Assembly: GCF_000380165.1 (NCBI RefSeq)
Contig: NZ_KB904660.1
Coordinates: 1 to 64,000 of the forward strand
From: Wenjunlia vitaminophila DSM 41686
GTDB lineage: Bacteria; Actinomycetota; Actinomycetes; Streptomycetales; Streptomycetaceae
DNA: 64,000 nucleotides
Reading direction: 5' to 3'
The notes under the pieces are model-generated. The model searched no databases and had not been told where the DNA came from. It saw nothing but the letters and a program-made list of their open reading frames with translations. Each line of letters opens with the position of its first letter. Position 1 is the stretch's first letter. Made by a program: the position numbers and the translations under genes. Of this stretch, positions 1-9,403 are shown in pieces.

Positions 1-72
1 GGACGATCCCGACAACGCAGCGAGCGTGCGTGCCAGGCGTCACGACCCAGGCGGGATTTATCAGACAGGCCC
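1..72. mobile_element. Right half of a MITE-like inverted-repeat element
   Basis: These 72 bases match 30028-30099 with only two C/T differences. They include the terminal inverted repeat at 57-72, and the rest of the element lies before the window. As in the other copy, the repeat end is followed directly by TAG. There is no coding capacity. It sits about 120 bp upstream of the maltokinase start, so it may separate that gene from an upstream partner such as treS; that partner is not visible here. Confidence 0.7.
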
Positions 73-191
73 TAGGCCAGTTGCACCCCCTGCACGGACG
101 ATCCTCACGCGACACGGGGCCCACCGCCGGACAGTCACCGTCGTCTTCCGGGAGACTCCCGGCCACCGAGAGGCCCCGGGGAAAGGACGTC

Positions 192-1628
192 ATGTCGGAC
201 ATCTCCTCCACCCGCGCGGTGACACCGCGGCCGCGGTCCTCGCCCACCGGCGCACCGGGCACCGACCTGCTGGACGCCGTCCTCCCCCTGGTGACCCGCT
301 GGCTGCCGCGGCAACGGTGGTTCGCCGGAAAGGGCCGGCCCATCACCGGGCTCGGCGTGCTGGCGGCCACCGAACTCGCCGACCCCCGGGGCGGCGGTCC
401 CGGGCTGCTGCACCTGCTGCTACGGGTGGAACAACCGGGACCGGCCGGGGCAGCCGCGGACGGTGACTGCTACCAGATGCTGCTCGGCACCCGGGCGCAG
501 GCCCCGGCCGTGCTCGCCGACTCCCTGCTGGGCCGGATCGAGGGCGGTCGGCACGACGGCCTCGTCGTCCTCGACGCGCTGCACGACCCCCAGCTCGCCG
601 CGCTGCTGTTGACCCTGCTGAGCCGGGGCGGACCCGTGGACGCCCTGCGATTCCACCGGCGCCCGGGCGCCGACGTCCCCACCCACCTGCCCGCCAGGGT
701 CGGCACCGCCGAGCAGTCCAACACCTCGGTGGTCTACGGCGACGCGCTGATCCTGAAGGTCTTCCGCCGGATCAGCGCCGGCACCAACCCGGACCTCGAG
801 CTGTCGCTCGCGCTCGCCGAGGCCGGCAGCGCGCGGGTGCCCACCCCGCTCGCCTGGTTCGACACCCCCTGGCCCGGTGCCGTGGGGCCCGCGGGACCGG
901 TGGCCACCCTGGGGCTCCTCCAGCGCTACCTGCCCGGCGCCGCCGACGGTTGGGAACTGGCCCTTTCCTCGGTTCCGGCCCAGGACTTCACCGCGGAGTC
1001 GTTCCTGCTCGGCGCGGCCACCGCGGAGGTGCACACGGTGCTGGCCAGGACCCTGCCCCGGGTGACCCTGGACGCTCCGTTGATCGACCAGCTCGCCGGT
1101 GAGATGGCCCAGCGGCTGGACGCCGCCGCCGCGGCGGTGCCCGCGCTCACCCCCTACCGTTCGGCCCTGCGCTCCGCCTTCGCCGACCTCGCCGACCTCG
1201 GCCGCCGGGGCCGGGTGCTCACCGCCCAGCGCATCCACGGCGACCTGCACCTCGGCCAGGCGCTGCGGACCCCCGAGGGCTGGGTGCTGCTGGACTTCGA
1301 GGGCGAGCCGGCACGCCCGCTGGAGGAACGCCGCCGTCCACAGCCCGCGGTCCGGGACGTCGCCGCCATGCTGCGCTCGTTCGACTACGCGGCCCGGCAC
1401 CACGGCGCCGGGGCGCACGCCGACGTCTGGGCGGAGCACAACCGGTCGGCGTTCTGCGCCGGGTACGCGGCCGTCGGTGACCAGGACCCCCACACCGAGG
1501 ACGTGCTGCTGCGGGCGTTCGAGACCGACAAGGCGGTGTACGAGGTGCTGTACGAGGCCAGGCACCGTCCTTCCTGGCTGCCGATCCCGATGTCGGCCGT
1601 CCACCGCCTGGCCACCCCGTCCTCCTGA
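192..1628 (+). CDS. pep2: Maltokinase (maltose-1-phosphate forming)
   Basis: A 478-residue protein of the Mak/Pep2 family, a cytoplasmic kinase that phosphorylates maltose to maltose 1-phosphate for the GlgE glucan pathway. An N-terminal lid region (about residues 30-110, containing LPRQRWFAGKGR) is followed by an aminoglycoside-phosphotransferase-like kinase lobe. The catalytic loop reads HGDLHLGQ and the metal-binding motif reads DFEGEP, followed by a conserved RRRPQPAVRDVAAMLRSFDY stretch. The ATG at 192 is chosen because GGGGAAAGG lies just upstream; the open frame extends further 5' but without family similarity. The branching enzyme follows after 57 bp, the classic pep2-glgB pairing. 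Identification is firm; the symbol follows Streptomyces usage. Confidence 0.93.
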   Translation: MSDISSTRAVTPRPRSSPTGAPGTDLLDAVLPLVTRWLPRQRWFAGKGRPITGLGVLAATELADPRGGGPGLLHLLLRVEQPGPAGAAADGDCYQMLLGTRAQAPAVLADSLLGRIEGGRHDGLVVLDALHDPQLAALLLTLLSRGGPVDALRFHRRPGADVPTHLPARVGTAEQSNTSVVYGDALILKVFRRISAGTNPDLELSLALAEAGSARVPTPLAWFDTPWPGAVGPAGPVATLGLLQRYLPGAADGWELALSSVPAQDFTAESFLLGAATAEVHTVLARTLPRVTLDAPLIDQLAGEMAQRLDAAAAAVPALTPYRSALRSAFADLADLGRRGRVLTAQRIHGDLHLGQALRTPEGWVLLDFEGEPARPLEERRRPQPAVRDVAAMLRSFDYAARHHGAGAHADVWAEHNRSAFCAGYAAVGDQDPHTEDVLLRAFETDKAVYEVLYEARHRPSWLPIPMSAVHRLATPSS

Positions 1629-1685
1629 GCCGCGCGCCCGCCGCGGTCCGCGACAGCAGTCCCCAGCCACCGAGGAGTGTGCGAA

Positions 1686-4208
1686 GTGACCCCGCGCCAG
1701 CCAACCGATCCACCCGTCGCCCGCACGCCGTCGCCCGGCGACACCCGCCGCCGTCCGGCGGGGCCCGCCCCAGGCACCGCCGTCTCCCCGGGGCCCGCCG
1801 TCTCCCCGGGTCCCGCCGTCTCCCCGGGTCCCGCCGTTCCCCCGGCCCTGCGCGGCGCCGCCTGGTCCGGCGGCCACCCGGGGCCGGGTCCCGCCGGGTC
1901 GGGCCAGGCCGCCGCACCGCCCCCCGCCCGCCCGGCCCCGCGTCCCGCGTCCCGTCCCAACCCGCCCGCCCCGCGCCGACCGGCGGCGCGGACCCGGCTC
2001 AAGCGTCCCGCCGCCGCGCCGCTGGCCGACGACGAACTGGACGCCCTGCTGGACGGCCGCCACCACGACCCGCACGCCCTGCTCGGAGCCCACCACGTCC
2101 GGGGCGGCCTCGCGATCCGCGTCCTGCGCCCGTACGCGCAGGCGGTCTGCCTGGCGGCCCCCGGGCTCCGGGTGGACCTGGTCGAACAGCGCGACGGCCT
2201 GTTCACCGCCCAACTCCCGTTGCCCGAGGTCCCCGACTACCACCTGCTGGTCACCTACGACGGCCAGGAGCACACGCTGGGGGACCCCTACCGCTTCCTG
2301 CCCACCCTGGGCGAACTCGATCTCCACCTGATCAGTGAGGGCCGGCACGAGCGGCTCTGGGAGGCCCTCGGGGCGCACGTCACCACTGTTGACCAGGTCA
2401 CCGGCACCCGGTTCACCGTGTGGGCCCCCAACGCCCGCGGGGTGCGGCTGGCCGGGGACTTCAACCACTGGAACGGCACGGGACACGCCATGCGCTCCCT
2501 TGGCGCGTCCGGGGTGTGGGAGCTGTTCGTCCCGGGTCTCGGCCCGGGCACCCGCTACAAGTACGAGGTCATCGGCCCCGACGGGACCCGCTCGCTCAGG
2601 GCCGACCCGATGGCCCGGGCCACCGAGTGCCCTCCGGCGACGGCGTCGGTGGTGACCGCGTCCATGCACGTCTGGTCCGACCAGGAGTGGATGCGCCGCC
2701 GCGCGGAGCGACCGGCGCACGCCTCGCCGTTCTCGGTGTACGAGGTGCACCTGCCGTCCTGGCGGCCCGGGCTGACCTACCGGCAGCTCGCCGAGCAGCT
2801 CCCGGACTACGTGGCGGACCTGGGGTTCACCCACGTGGAGCTGATGCCGATCGCCGAGCACCCGTTCGGAGGCTCCTGGGGGTACCAGGTGTCGTCGTAC
2901 TACGCGCCGACGGCCCGGCTGGGCGGCCCCGACGACTTCCGGTACCTGGTGGACCGGCTGCACCAGGCCGGGATCGGCGTGATCATGGACTGGGTCCCGG
3001 CGCACTTCCCCAAGGACGACTGGGCGTTGGCCCACTTCGACGGCACCCGCCTGTACGAGCACCAGGACCCGGTCGTGGCCGAGCACCCGGACTGGGGCAC
3101 CCTGGTGTTCGACCACGGCCGCAACGAGGTCCGCAACTTCCTGGTCGCCAACGCCGTCTACTGGTGCGAGGAGTTCCACATCGACGGCCTGCGGGTGGAC
3201 GCGGTGGCCTCGATGCTCTACCTGGACTACTCGCGGCCGTACGGCCAGTGGCGGCCGAACGCGCACGGGGGCCGGGAGAACCTGGACGCGGTGGCGTTCC
3301 TCCAGGAGACCAACGCGACCGTCTACCGGCGCTGCCCCGGAGTGGTCACCATCGCCGAGGAGTCCACCGCCTGGGACGGCGTGACCCGGGCCACCCACCA
3401 CACCGGGAGCAACGGCCTCGGCGGGCTCGGCTTCGGACTGAAGTGGAACATGGGCTGGATGCACGACTCCCTGCAGTACCTGTCCAGGGACCCGGTGCAC
3501 CGCAGGCACCACCACCACGAGATGACCTTCTCCATGGTGTACGCCTACTCGGAGAACTACTGCCTGCCGATCTCGCACGACGAGGTGGTGCACGGCAAGC
3601 GGGCGCTGGTCAGCAAGGCTCCGGGCGACTGGTGGCAGCGGCGCGCCACCGCCCGCGCCTACCTGGGCTTCATGTGGGCCCACCCGGGCAAGAAGCTGCT
3701 CTTCATGGGCCAGGAGTTCGCCCAGGGCGGGGAGTGGTCCCACGACCGCGGACCCGACTGGTGGCTGCTCGACCCCGACTACGGTGCCGAGGCCGACCAC
3801 CGGGGCGTGCGTGACCTGGTCCGGGAGCTGAACCGGCTCTACCGGGCGAACCCGGCGCTGTGGGCCCTTGACTCCTCACCCGAGGGGTTCGCCTGGATCG
3901 ACGCGGACGCCGCCGAGGACAACACCTTCTCGTTCGTCCGCCGCGCCGGGGACGGCCCCCCGCTGCTGTGCCTGAGCAACTTCTCCCCGGTGGTGCGCCA
4001 CGACTACCGGATCGGCGTCCCCGACCAGCCGGGGGACACCCCGGGCAGGTGGCGCGAGGTGCTCAACACCGACCGACTGGTGTACGGGGGCAGTGGGGTC
4101 ACCAACCCGGAGCCCCTGGTCACCGCGGCACTGCCGGCACACGGCCGGCCGGCCAGCATCAGCCTGACCGTGCCGCCGCTAGCCACGGTGTGGCTGTCCC
4201 CGGGGTGA
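1686..4208 (+). CDS. glgB: 1,4-alpha-glucan branching enzyme with Pro/Ala-rich N-terminal extension
   Basis: An 840-residue GH13 branching enzyme that makes alpha-1,6 branches in glycogen or alpha-glucan. An N-terminal disordered Pro/Ala-rich extension (about residues 1-110) is followed by a GlgB N1 domain, CBM48 ([17 protein letters not shown]) and the catalytic barrel. Catalytic signatures visible are [12 protein letters not shown] (nucleophile Asp), TIAEESTAW (acid/base Glu) and [10 protein letters not shown]. The GTG at 1686 has GAGGAG 9-14 bases upstream; an in-frame GTG at 1677 overlaps that ribosome-binding site and is rejected. Bacterial GlgBs are usually about 620-770 residues, so the extension makes this one long. 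It probably forms an operon with the maltokinase gene. Confidence 0.95.
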   Translation: MTPRQPTDPPVARTPSPGDTRRRPAGPAPGTAVSPGPAVSPGPAVSPGPAVPPALRGAAWSGGHPGPGPAGSGQAAAPPPARPAPRPASRPNPPAPRRPAARTRLKRPAAAPLADDELDALLDGRHHDPHALLGAHHVRGGLAIRVLRPYAQAVCLAAPGLRVDLVEQRDGLFTAQLPLPEVPDYHLLVTYDGQEHTLGDPYRFLPTLGELDLHLISEGRHERLWEALGAHVTTVDQVTGTRFTVWAPNARGVRLAGDFNHWNGTGHAMRSLGASGVWELFVPGLGPGTRYKYEVIGPDGTRSLRADPMARATECPPATASVVTASMHVWSDQEWMRRRAERPAHASPFSVYEVHLPSWRPGLTYRQLAEQLPDYVADLGFTHVELMPIAEHPFGGSWGYQVSSYYAPTARLGGPDDFRYLVDRLHQAGIGVIMDWVPAHFPKDDWALAHFDGTRLYEHQDPVVAEHPDWGTLVFDHGRNEVRNFLVANAVYWCEEFHIDGLRVDAVASMLYLDYSRPYGQWRPNAHGGRENLDAVAFLQETNATVYRRCPGVVTIAEESTAWDGVTRATHHTGSNGLGGLGFGLKWNMGWMHDSLQYLSRDPVHRRHHHHEMTFSMVYAYSENYCLPISHDEVVHGKRALVSKAPGDWWQRRATARAYLGFMWAHPGKKLLFMGQEFAQGGEWSHDRGPDWWLLDPDYGAEADHRGVRDLVRELNRLYRANPALWALDSSPEGFAWIDADAAEDNTFSFVRRAGDGPPLLCLSNFSPVVRHDYRIGVPDQPGDTPGRWREVLNTDRLVYGGSGVTNPEPLVTAALPAHGRPASISLTVPPLATVWLSPG
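1782..1839. repeat. Short in-frame tandem repeat in glgB 5' end
   Basis: About three copies of an 18-bp unit (gtctccccgggtcccgcc with one-base variants) encode the repeated peptide VSPGPA in the disordered N-terminus of GlgB. The neighbouring segments are also Pro/Ala-rich. Copy number could vary between strains by slippage without a frameshift. Confidence 0.7.
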
Positions 4209-4215
4209 GACCAGC

Positions 4216-4243
4216 GGGACCACCGCGCCGGCGCGGTGGTCCC
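4216..4243. terminator. Bidirectional terminator between glgB and the M4 protease
   Basis: A perfect 28-nt palindrome (gggaccaccgcgcc and its complement) starts 8 bp after the glgB stop. A second perfect 20-nt palindrome follows at 4255-4274. The flanking genes converge, so either hairpin could serve both. There is no U-tract, as is usual for actinomycete terminators. Confidence 0.7.
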
Positions 4244-4287
4244 GAGGTCGGTTCGGGTCCCGGGCCCGGGACCCCTCCGCGGGGGCG

Positions 4288-5949
4288 TCAGGACACCCTG
4301 CTCCCGACGTTCACGGCGGCCCAGGTGTTGGCGACGGTGTTGTACGTGGCGCTGCCGAGGCCGAACAGCTCGGTGGCGGCGTCCAGGGTCGCCTTGCGGG
4401 CACCCGCGTAGTTGGTGGTGGACTGCATGTACTTGGTCAGGGCGAGGTACCAGATCTTCTCGGCGTTCTGCCGGCCGATGCCCGGCACCGGCAGCCCGTC
4501 GTAGGTCGGGCTGTTGTAGGTGACGCCGTTGACCGTCTTGGTGCCGCTGCCCTCGGACAGCAGGTAGAAGAAGTGGTTGGCCACACCGGACGAGTAGTGT
4601 ACGTCGATGTTGCCGATCCCGGAGTACCAGTAGTCCTTGGACGAGCCGTCCTTGGACGGCTGGTCCATGTACCGCAGCGGCTTGCCGGTGCCGTAGATGT
4701 CGATCTTCTCGCCGACCAGGTAGTCGCCCTTGTCCGAGGGGTTGTTCGCCCAGAACTCCACCGCGGCGGCGAAGATGTCGCTGGTGCCCTCGTTGAGTCC
4801 GCCGGACTCGCCGGAGTAGACGAGCCTGGCGGTGTTCGAGGTGACGCCGTGGGTCATCTCGTGGGCCGCGACGTCGATCGAGGTGAGCGGCTTGCGGTTG
4901 TTCTGGCCGTCGCCGTAGGTCATGCAGAAGCAACTGTCCTGCCAGAACGCGTTGACGTAGTTGGTGTAGTAGTGGGTGCGGGAGTAGGCGCCGACCCCGT
5001 CGTTGCGGATGCCGTTGCGGCCGTGCACGGTCTTGTAGTAGTCCCAGGTGAGCTGGGCGCCGTAGTGGGCGTCCACGCCGGCGGTCTGCGGGTCGGTGTA
5101 GGTGCCGTTGCCCCAGACGTCGTCGGCGTCGGTGAACAGCGTGCCGGTGCCGCTGGTGCCACCGTTGAGGTTGTAGGTCTTGTGCCCGCCGCGGCTGGTG
5201 TCGTTCATCTGGTAGCTGCCGGACGTGCCGATGGTGACCGTGCCGCTGTACATGCTGTTGCCGGTGCCGTTCATGACGGCCTGGTAGGAGTACAGCTCCG
5301 CGCCGGTGCGGGCGTCACTGATCACGTGCAGCTCGTTCGGGGTGCCGTCGTGCTGCAGGCCTCCCACGACGCTCTCCCAGGCGAGGGTCGGGGTGCCGGA
5401 ACCGGCCCAGACGACCAGGCGGGGGGTGCCGGTGATCGCGGCCTTGGTGACGTCGTCGGCCTTGGCCTTGGCGACGGCGGCGGCCGAGGCGCGGCTGGCG
5501 GGCACCGTGGCCTGGGTGGAGGGCACCGTGATGGTGGCCCTGGTCGCCCAGGTGGTGCTGGCGATGTCGCCGTCTGCGCCCTGGTGCACGGTGAGGTCGC
5601 CGCCCAGCACGGGCAGCCCGGCGAAGGTCCGTTCGTACCGGGTGTGGACGCTGCCGTCCTGGTCCTTGATGACCTCGGTGGGCAGCAGCCTCTCCTGTGA
5701 GCCGAGGCCGATCGCGGCCGCGGTCTCGGCCCGGGCGTTGGCCGCGGCCTGCAACAGCGCACCGCGCTCGGTGGGGGAGAGCTTGACCGGCATCTTGCCG
5801 GACCTGGCCTGTTCGATCACCTTCTGGCTGGCGGACGGGTCGGCGTTGGCGCCGGCGGGCCCGGAGGAGAGGCCCACGGCGAGCATGGTGCCGACGGCCA
5901 CCAGGGCGCCGGTGGTGACTGCCTTGCTGGAACGCGAGGAACGTGTCAC
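4288..5949 (-). CDS. Secreted M4 (thermolysin-type) neutral metalloprotease
   Basis: A 553-residue preproenzyme. A Sec signal peptide (TRSSRSSKAV then a hydrophobic stretch ending near AGANA) precedes an FTP/PepSY-type propeptide (about 40-200) and the M4 catalytic domain. The zinc motif reads VAAHEMTHGVT and the third ligand motif GLNEGTSDI. The C-terminal helical domain contains the proton-donor region DVHYSSGVANHFFY. The GTG at 5949 is chosen because AAGGAG precedes it by 11 nt and the signal peptide begins there; the frame extends upstream without such features. There is no extra C-terminal binding domain. It acts outside the cell on proteins, and the propeptide is expected to be autoprocessed. 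Confidence 0.93.
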   Translation of the reverse strand: MTRSSRSSKAVTTGALVAVGTMLAVGLSSGPAGANADPSASQKVIEQARSGKMPVKLSPTERGALLQAAANARAETAAAIGLGSQERLLPTEVIKDQDGSVHTRYERTFAGLPVLGGDLTVHQGADGDIASTTWATRATITVPSTQATVPASRASAAAVAKAKADDVTKAAITGTPRLVVWAGSGTPTLAWESVVGGLQHDGTPNELHVISDARTGAELYSYQAVMNGTGNSMYSGTVTIGTSGSYQMNDTSRGGHKTYNLNGGTSGTGTLFTDADDVWGNGTYTDPQTAGVDAHYGAQLTWDYYKTVHGRNGIRNDGVGAYSRTHYYTNYVNAFWQDSCFCMTYGDGQNNRKPLTSIDVAAHEMTHGVTSNTARLVYSGESGGLNEGTSDIFAAAVEFWANNPSDKGDYLVGEKIDIYGTGKPLRYMDQPSKDGSSKDYWYSGIGNIDVHYSSGVANHFFYLLSEGSGTKTVNGVTYNSPTYDGLPVPGIGRQNAEKIWYLALTKYMQSTTNYAGARKATLDAATELFGLGSATYNTVANTWAAVNVGSRVS

Positions 5950-6360
5950 TGGTGACTCAGCTCCTTCTGCACCGGCCGCGTGGTGACGGCCGTATGAGGA
6001 ACCGGTCGACGGGGTTGTGCCGACCGGACAGAGCGAGCGCCACCTGCCGGGCGGGGACCCTCGGGGAGGGGAGGAGGCCGGGGCAGGGGGCGGTGAGTGC
6101 GAGCGTCGTGCGGCGGCGAGCGGTGGTGCCGCCGCGCCGGACGAGCGAGGTAAGAGTGCCACGCCATCCGCCGTTCTGTCAGGGGCGCGTCAACTTTTTG
6201 GCGGGGTCTCGTCCCTGCCCCCGCCCTGCAGCAGGCCCCCGCGGGTGCTTCTTCGCAGGTCCCGACCCCACCCGCCCGAGCGTGCGAGCCTCCACGGGCG
6301 GGTGCGGCATGGCGGGTAACCATCGGGACGGCCGTGTGCGCCCCGCGTGGGCCGAAGCGC
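5950..6360. other. Intergenic region upstream of the M4 protease gene
   Basis: About 410 bp without a convincing gene. It carries the leader and presumably the promoter of the leftward M4 protease gene. A TTGACG hexamer on the minus strand at 6188-6193 is a possible -35 box, but I see no good -10 at the right distance. Open frames here lack coding features. Confidence 0.4.
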
Positions 6361-6393
6361 CGGCCCGGCCCCGCGGGTTGCGGGACCGGGCCG
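6361..6393 (-). terminator. Terminator of the first L,D-transpeptidase gene
   Basis: A hairpin with CGGCCCGG/CCGGGCCG arms and an additional inner CCGC/GCGG pairing lies 22 bp beyond the stop of the leftward L,D-transpeptidase gene. Confidence 0.6.
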
Positions 6394-6414
6394 GGACGCG
6401 GCGGTGCGGGGGGC

Positions 6415-7689
6415 CTACTGCTCGGCGGTCCACTCCGCCCACGACATGTTCCAGCCGTTGAGGCCGTTGTCCGGGGACACGATCTTGTCCTCGGAGTTGA
6501 CCACCTCGACCACGTCGCCGATCAGCGAGTTGTTGAAGAACCAGGAGGCGTCGGTGGTCGGGTCCGAGCCGCCCCTCCGGTCGAACAGGCCGACACAGCC
6601 GTGGCTGACGTTCTCCGAGCCGAAGATGGACTTCGCCTTCCAGTAGTTGCCGTGGATGAACGTCCCGGAGGTGGTCAGCCGCATGGCGTGCGGCACGTCC
6701 TTGATGTCGTACTCGCCACCGAAGCCGACGGTGGCCCCGTCCATCCGGGTCACCTGGAGCTTCTCGGTGATCACCATCTTGCCGTTGTAGGTGGTGGTGG
6801 CGGGTGCGCCGGCGGTGATCGGGATGGTCTTCAGCAGCTTGCCGTCCCGGGTGACCGTCATCGTCTTCTTGGTGGCGTCGACCACGCTCACCTGGTTGCG
6901 GCCGACGGTGAAGCTGACGTCCTTGGACTGGGTGCCGTAGATGCCGTCGGCGCCCTCGACGCCCTTCAGCCGCAGCTTGAGCGTCACCTTGGTCCCGGCG
7001 GCCCAGTACTTCTCCGGACGGAAGTCCAACCGCTGGTTGCCGAACCAGTGACCCTCCACCGGGACCGACGGGTTGGCGGTGACCTGGACGGCCTCCTCCA
7101 CCTCGGCCCGGTTGGTGATCGGCTGGTTGAAGTTGAGTGACACCTCCATGCCGGCCCCGACCGTCTGGCCGTTCTCCGGGGTGAAGTAGCCGATGAAGGT
7201 GTCCTTCGGGACCACGGTGGTGAAGGTGGAGTGCTTGGCGGACTCACGGCCCTCGGAGTCCTCGGCGACGGCGTCCACCACGTACTTGGTCCCCGTGCCC
7301 AGGTGCTCGGACGGCTCCCAGCTCATGCCGTCCTTGGATATCTCCCCCGGGACCTCGCCGCCCTTGTCGTCGGTGACCTTGACGCTGGTGAGCTTGCCCT
7401 TCTGCGCGGTCACCTTGAGCACGCCGTTGGTGGCCACGTCGTCGGCGTTGTTCTCCGGGGCGACGGTCACCACGGCCTTGGAGGCGGCGGTGTCACGCTC
7501 CTTGACCTTGTCCGAGCCGACGCTGTTGCTCTTCTGGTCGCCGCCGTCCTTGCCGCCGCCGCCGTCGTCGTCGCCCCCGCACGCGGGGACCAGCAGCAAC
7601 ATCGCGGCGAGACCCAGGGCCGCCAGGCCCTGCCGCCTCCGACCGCCTCTCCGGCCGGTTCGCGACCACCCCGCCTGTATCGGCTTCAC
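6415..7689 (-). CDS. L,D-transpeptidase lipoprotein (YkuD domain, Ig-like domains)
   Basis: A 424-residue lipoprotein predicted to form 3-3 peptidoglycan cross-links outside the membrane. An Arg-rich n-region and hydrophobic core end in a lipobox (LLLVPAC), followed by a Gly/Asp linker, two Ig-like domains (about 60-260) and a YkuD domain (about 270-400). Catalytic motifs are HGNYW and SHGCVGL with nucleophile Cys365. The architecture resembles mycobacterial LdtMt2. GTG start at 7689 with GGGGAGA upstream. A close paralogue lies at 13359-14600, separated by a regulator and a subtilase. Function is well supported; the specific in vivo role is unknown. Confidence 0.92.
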   Translation of the reverse strand: MKPIQAGWSRTGRRGGRRRQGLAALGLAAMLLLVPACGGDDDGGGGKDGGDQKSNSVGSDKVKERDTAASKAVVTVAPENNADDVATNGVLKVTAQKGKLTSVKVTDDKGGEVPGEISKDGMSWEPSEHLGTGTKYVVDAVAEDSEGRESAKHSTFTTVVPKDTFIGYFTPENGQTVGAGMEVSLNFNQPITNRAEVEEAVQVTANPSVPVEGHWFGNQRLDFRPEKYWAAGTKVTLKLRLKGVEGADGIYGTQSKDVSFTVGRNQVSVVDATKKTMTVTRDGKLLKTIPITAGAPATTTYNGKMVITEKLQVTRMDGATVGFGGEYDIKDVPHAMRLTTSGTFIHGNYWKAKSIFGSENVSHGCVGLFDRRGGSDPTTDASWFFNNSLIGDVVEVVNSEDKIVSPDNGLNGWNMSWAEWTAEQ

Positions 7690-8142
7690 CCTGTCTCCCC
7701 TCGCGGCCCTCCGGAGGGAACGCCAACGGGCGCCCCCAGTCGCCGGCCGACATCACGCTGATCCCCAGTTCGGACGCAGCCGCGTTGAGACCCCCTGTGC
7801 GCCCGGCACCGATTAGATAACCACACCGGATGACCGATATCGGCCTCTCATTTGTCACTGTTCGGTCCCAGAACGAGCGTCCCGCGGGCGGGTGGGGGGC
7901 GGTGGGCGCGCTTCCGCCGCCGCGGGGTCCCGTCCCGGCGTTCCGGTCGCTCGGGGAGTCGGACGTGCCGGGGGCCGGCAAGCAGAGATGATCACCTCCG
8001 ACCGCAAAGTTCTGGCCAAAGGTCCGAGGTGTAGTCCATAAATAATCAGGATCTGCCGCAAGCACGGGTCGATGTCCGCATTGCAGAGTTCCGCACGGTT
8101 GGTATCGGCCACCCGCCGGGCTCCGAGGGGGAGGGGGAGAAC
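7690..8142. other. Divergent intergenic region between L,D-transpeptidase and regulator genes
   Basis: About 450 bp between divergent genes. Two AT-richer patches stand out: 7811-7822 (read leftward as ggttatctaatc, a possible -10 for the transpeptidase) and 8038-8050 (cataaataatcag, a possible -10 region for the rightward regulator). I could not pair either with a good -35. No gene is seen. Confidence 0.4.
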
Positions 8143-9210
8143 GTGACGCTCGACGCTCTGGGACTCACCGGCGAGGAGACGCACATCTACACCGAGCTGG
8201 TGCGCTTCGGTTCCTGCGAGGTGGAGCGGCTGCCCGCACTGCTCGGGCTGGAACCCGGGCGGATCGACCAGGCGCTGCACGTGCTGGCGGACCAGGGCCT
8301 GGTCACCCTCGAGGGGCGCGAGACACCGACGGTGATCGCCTCACCCCCGGACATCGCCGGAGAGGTCCTGCTGCTGCGCCGGATGCAGGAGTTGCTCGCC
8401 GCCAGGGCGAAGATGGCGCGGCTGACCGACGAGTACCGGTCGAGGGCCCTGGAGCCGCGGGTCAAACGCGTGCCGGTGCAGTACACCCCGGGCGTCGCCA
8501 TACCGCAGTTCGTCGACCAGGTGCAGCGCAGGGCGCGGCGCGAGGTGCTCATCTTCGACGCCCCGCCCTACGTGCTGCCGCTGAACGAGCGCGAGTGGGA
8601 GCAGCTCGCCGCGGGGGTGAGCTACCGGTCGGTGTACAGCCGGGAGTCGGTGGAGCGCCCGGGCGGGCTGGCACTGATCAGCCGCTACATCGAGGCCGGG
8701 GAGGAGGCCAGGGTGGCCTCCCGCCTCCCGCTGAAAATGATGATCGTGGACCGGGAGTTGGGGGTGCTCGCGACCCCGGGGGGTGACGGCTCGGAGCCGG
8801 GCGGCGTGGTGATGGTGCACACCAGCTCGCTGCTCGACGGCCTGATCGACCTCTTCGAACGGGTCTGGGCCGAGGCGCTGCCGCTCGGTCTGCCCGGCGA
8901 GGAGGAGAGCGCCGCGGCGGCGGAACTGGACCCGGTGGAGGTGCAGGTCCTCACGCTGCTGCTCAGCGGGCTCACCGACGAGGTGATCGCCCGCCAGCTC
9001 GGGATGGGCCGCAGGACCGTGCTGCGCCGGGTCAGGAGCCTGATGGACCGCGCGGGCGTGGCCACCCGGGTGCAGCTCGGCTGGTACGCGGCCCGGCGTG
9101 ACTGGATCGAGCTGGCCCGTCGGGGCCCCTCCCAGCCCCCGTCCGGAGGGAGTGCCGCGGAGGAGGTGGGCGCCAGAACCCGCCTCGAGCCCGACACGTC
9201 GAACGGCTAG
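8143..9210 (+). CDS. TrmB-like/LuxR-type HTH transcriptional regulator
   Basis: A 355-residue cytoplasmic regulator. The N-terminal third resembles a TrmB-type winged helix (LTGEETHIYTELVRFG, then GRIDQALHVLADQGLVTLEG). The middle resembles the phospholipase-D-like sensor region seen in TrmB relatives. The C-terminus is a LuxR-type HTH (DPVEVQVLTLLLSGLTDEVI, then RQLGMGRRTVLRRV). GTG start at 8143 with GAGGGGGAGA upstream. It lies immediately upstream of a large S8 peptidase, an arrangement I recall as frequent in Streptomyces, so control of that protease is inferred. The ligand is unknown. Confidence 0.8.
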   Translation: MTLDALGLTGEETHIYTELVRFGSCEVERLPALLGLEPGRIDQALHVLADQGLVTLEGRETPTVIASPPDIAGEVLLLRRMQELLAARAKMARLTDEYRSRALEPRVKRVPVQYTPGVAIPQFVDQVQRRARREVLIFDAPPYVLPLNEREWEQLAAGVSYRSVYSRESVERPGGLALISRYIEAGEEARVASRLPLKMMIVDRELGVLATPGGDGSEPGGVVMVHTSSLLDGLIDLFERVWAEALPLGLPGEEESAAAAELDPVEVQVLTLLLSGLTDEVIARQLGMGRRTVLRRVRSLMDRAGVATRVQLGWYAARRDWIELARRGPSQPPSGGSAAEEVGARTRLEPDTSNG

Positions 9211-9403
9211 GGCGCGGGGGAGGGGTTTGGCCTTTACGTGTCCCTGGCACGAATGCGCCGCGACAGGGGCGTGAACAGTGGTGGCGGCCGGCAGTAGCGT
9301 GCCGAACGAGCGCCGAAAGTTCCCGTACATGACAGACAAAGCGTGTTTCGTCCTACCCGGAATCGGCGCAGGTCTCCCACTCCCCCCGAAACGAGGAGAA
9401 CAC

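Noticed and set aside
420-3800. A 1126-codon open frame antisense to maltokinase and glgB
   Set aside because: A frame shadow of two well-supported genes, with no recognisable domain.
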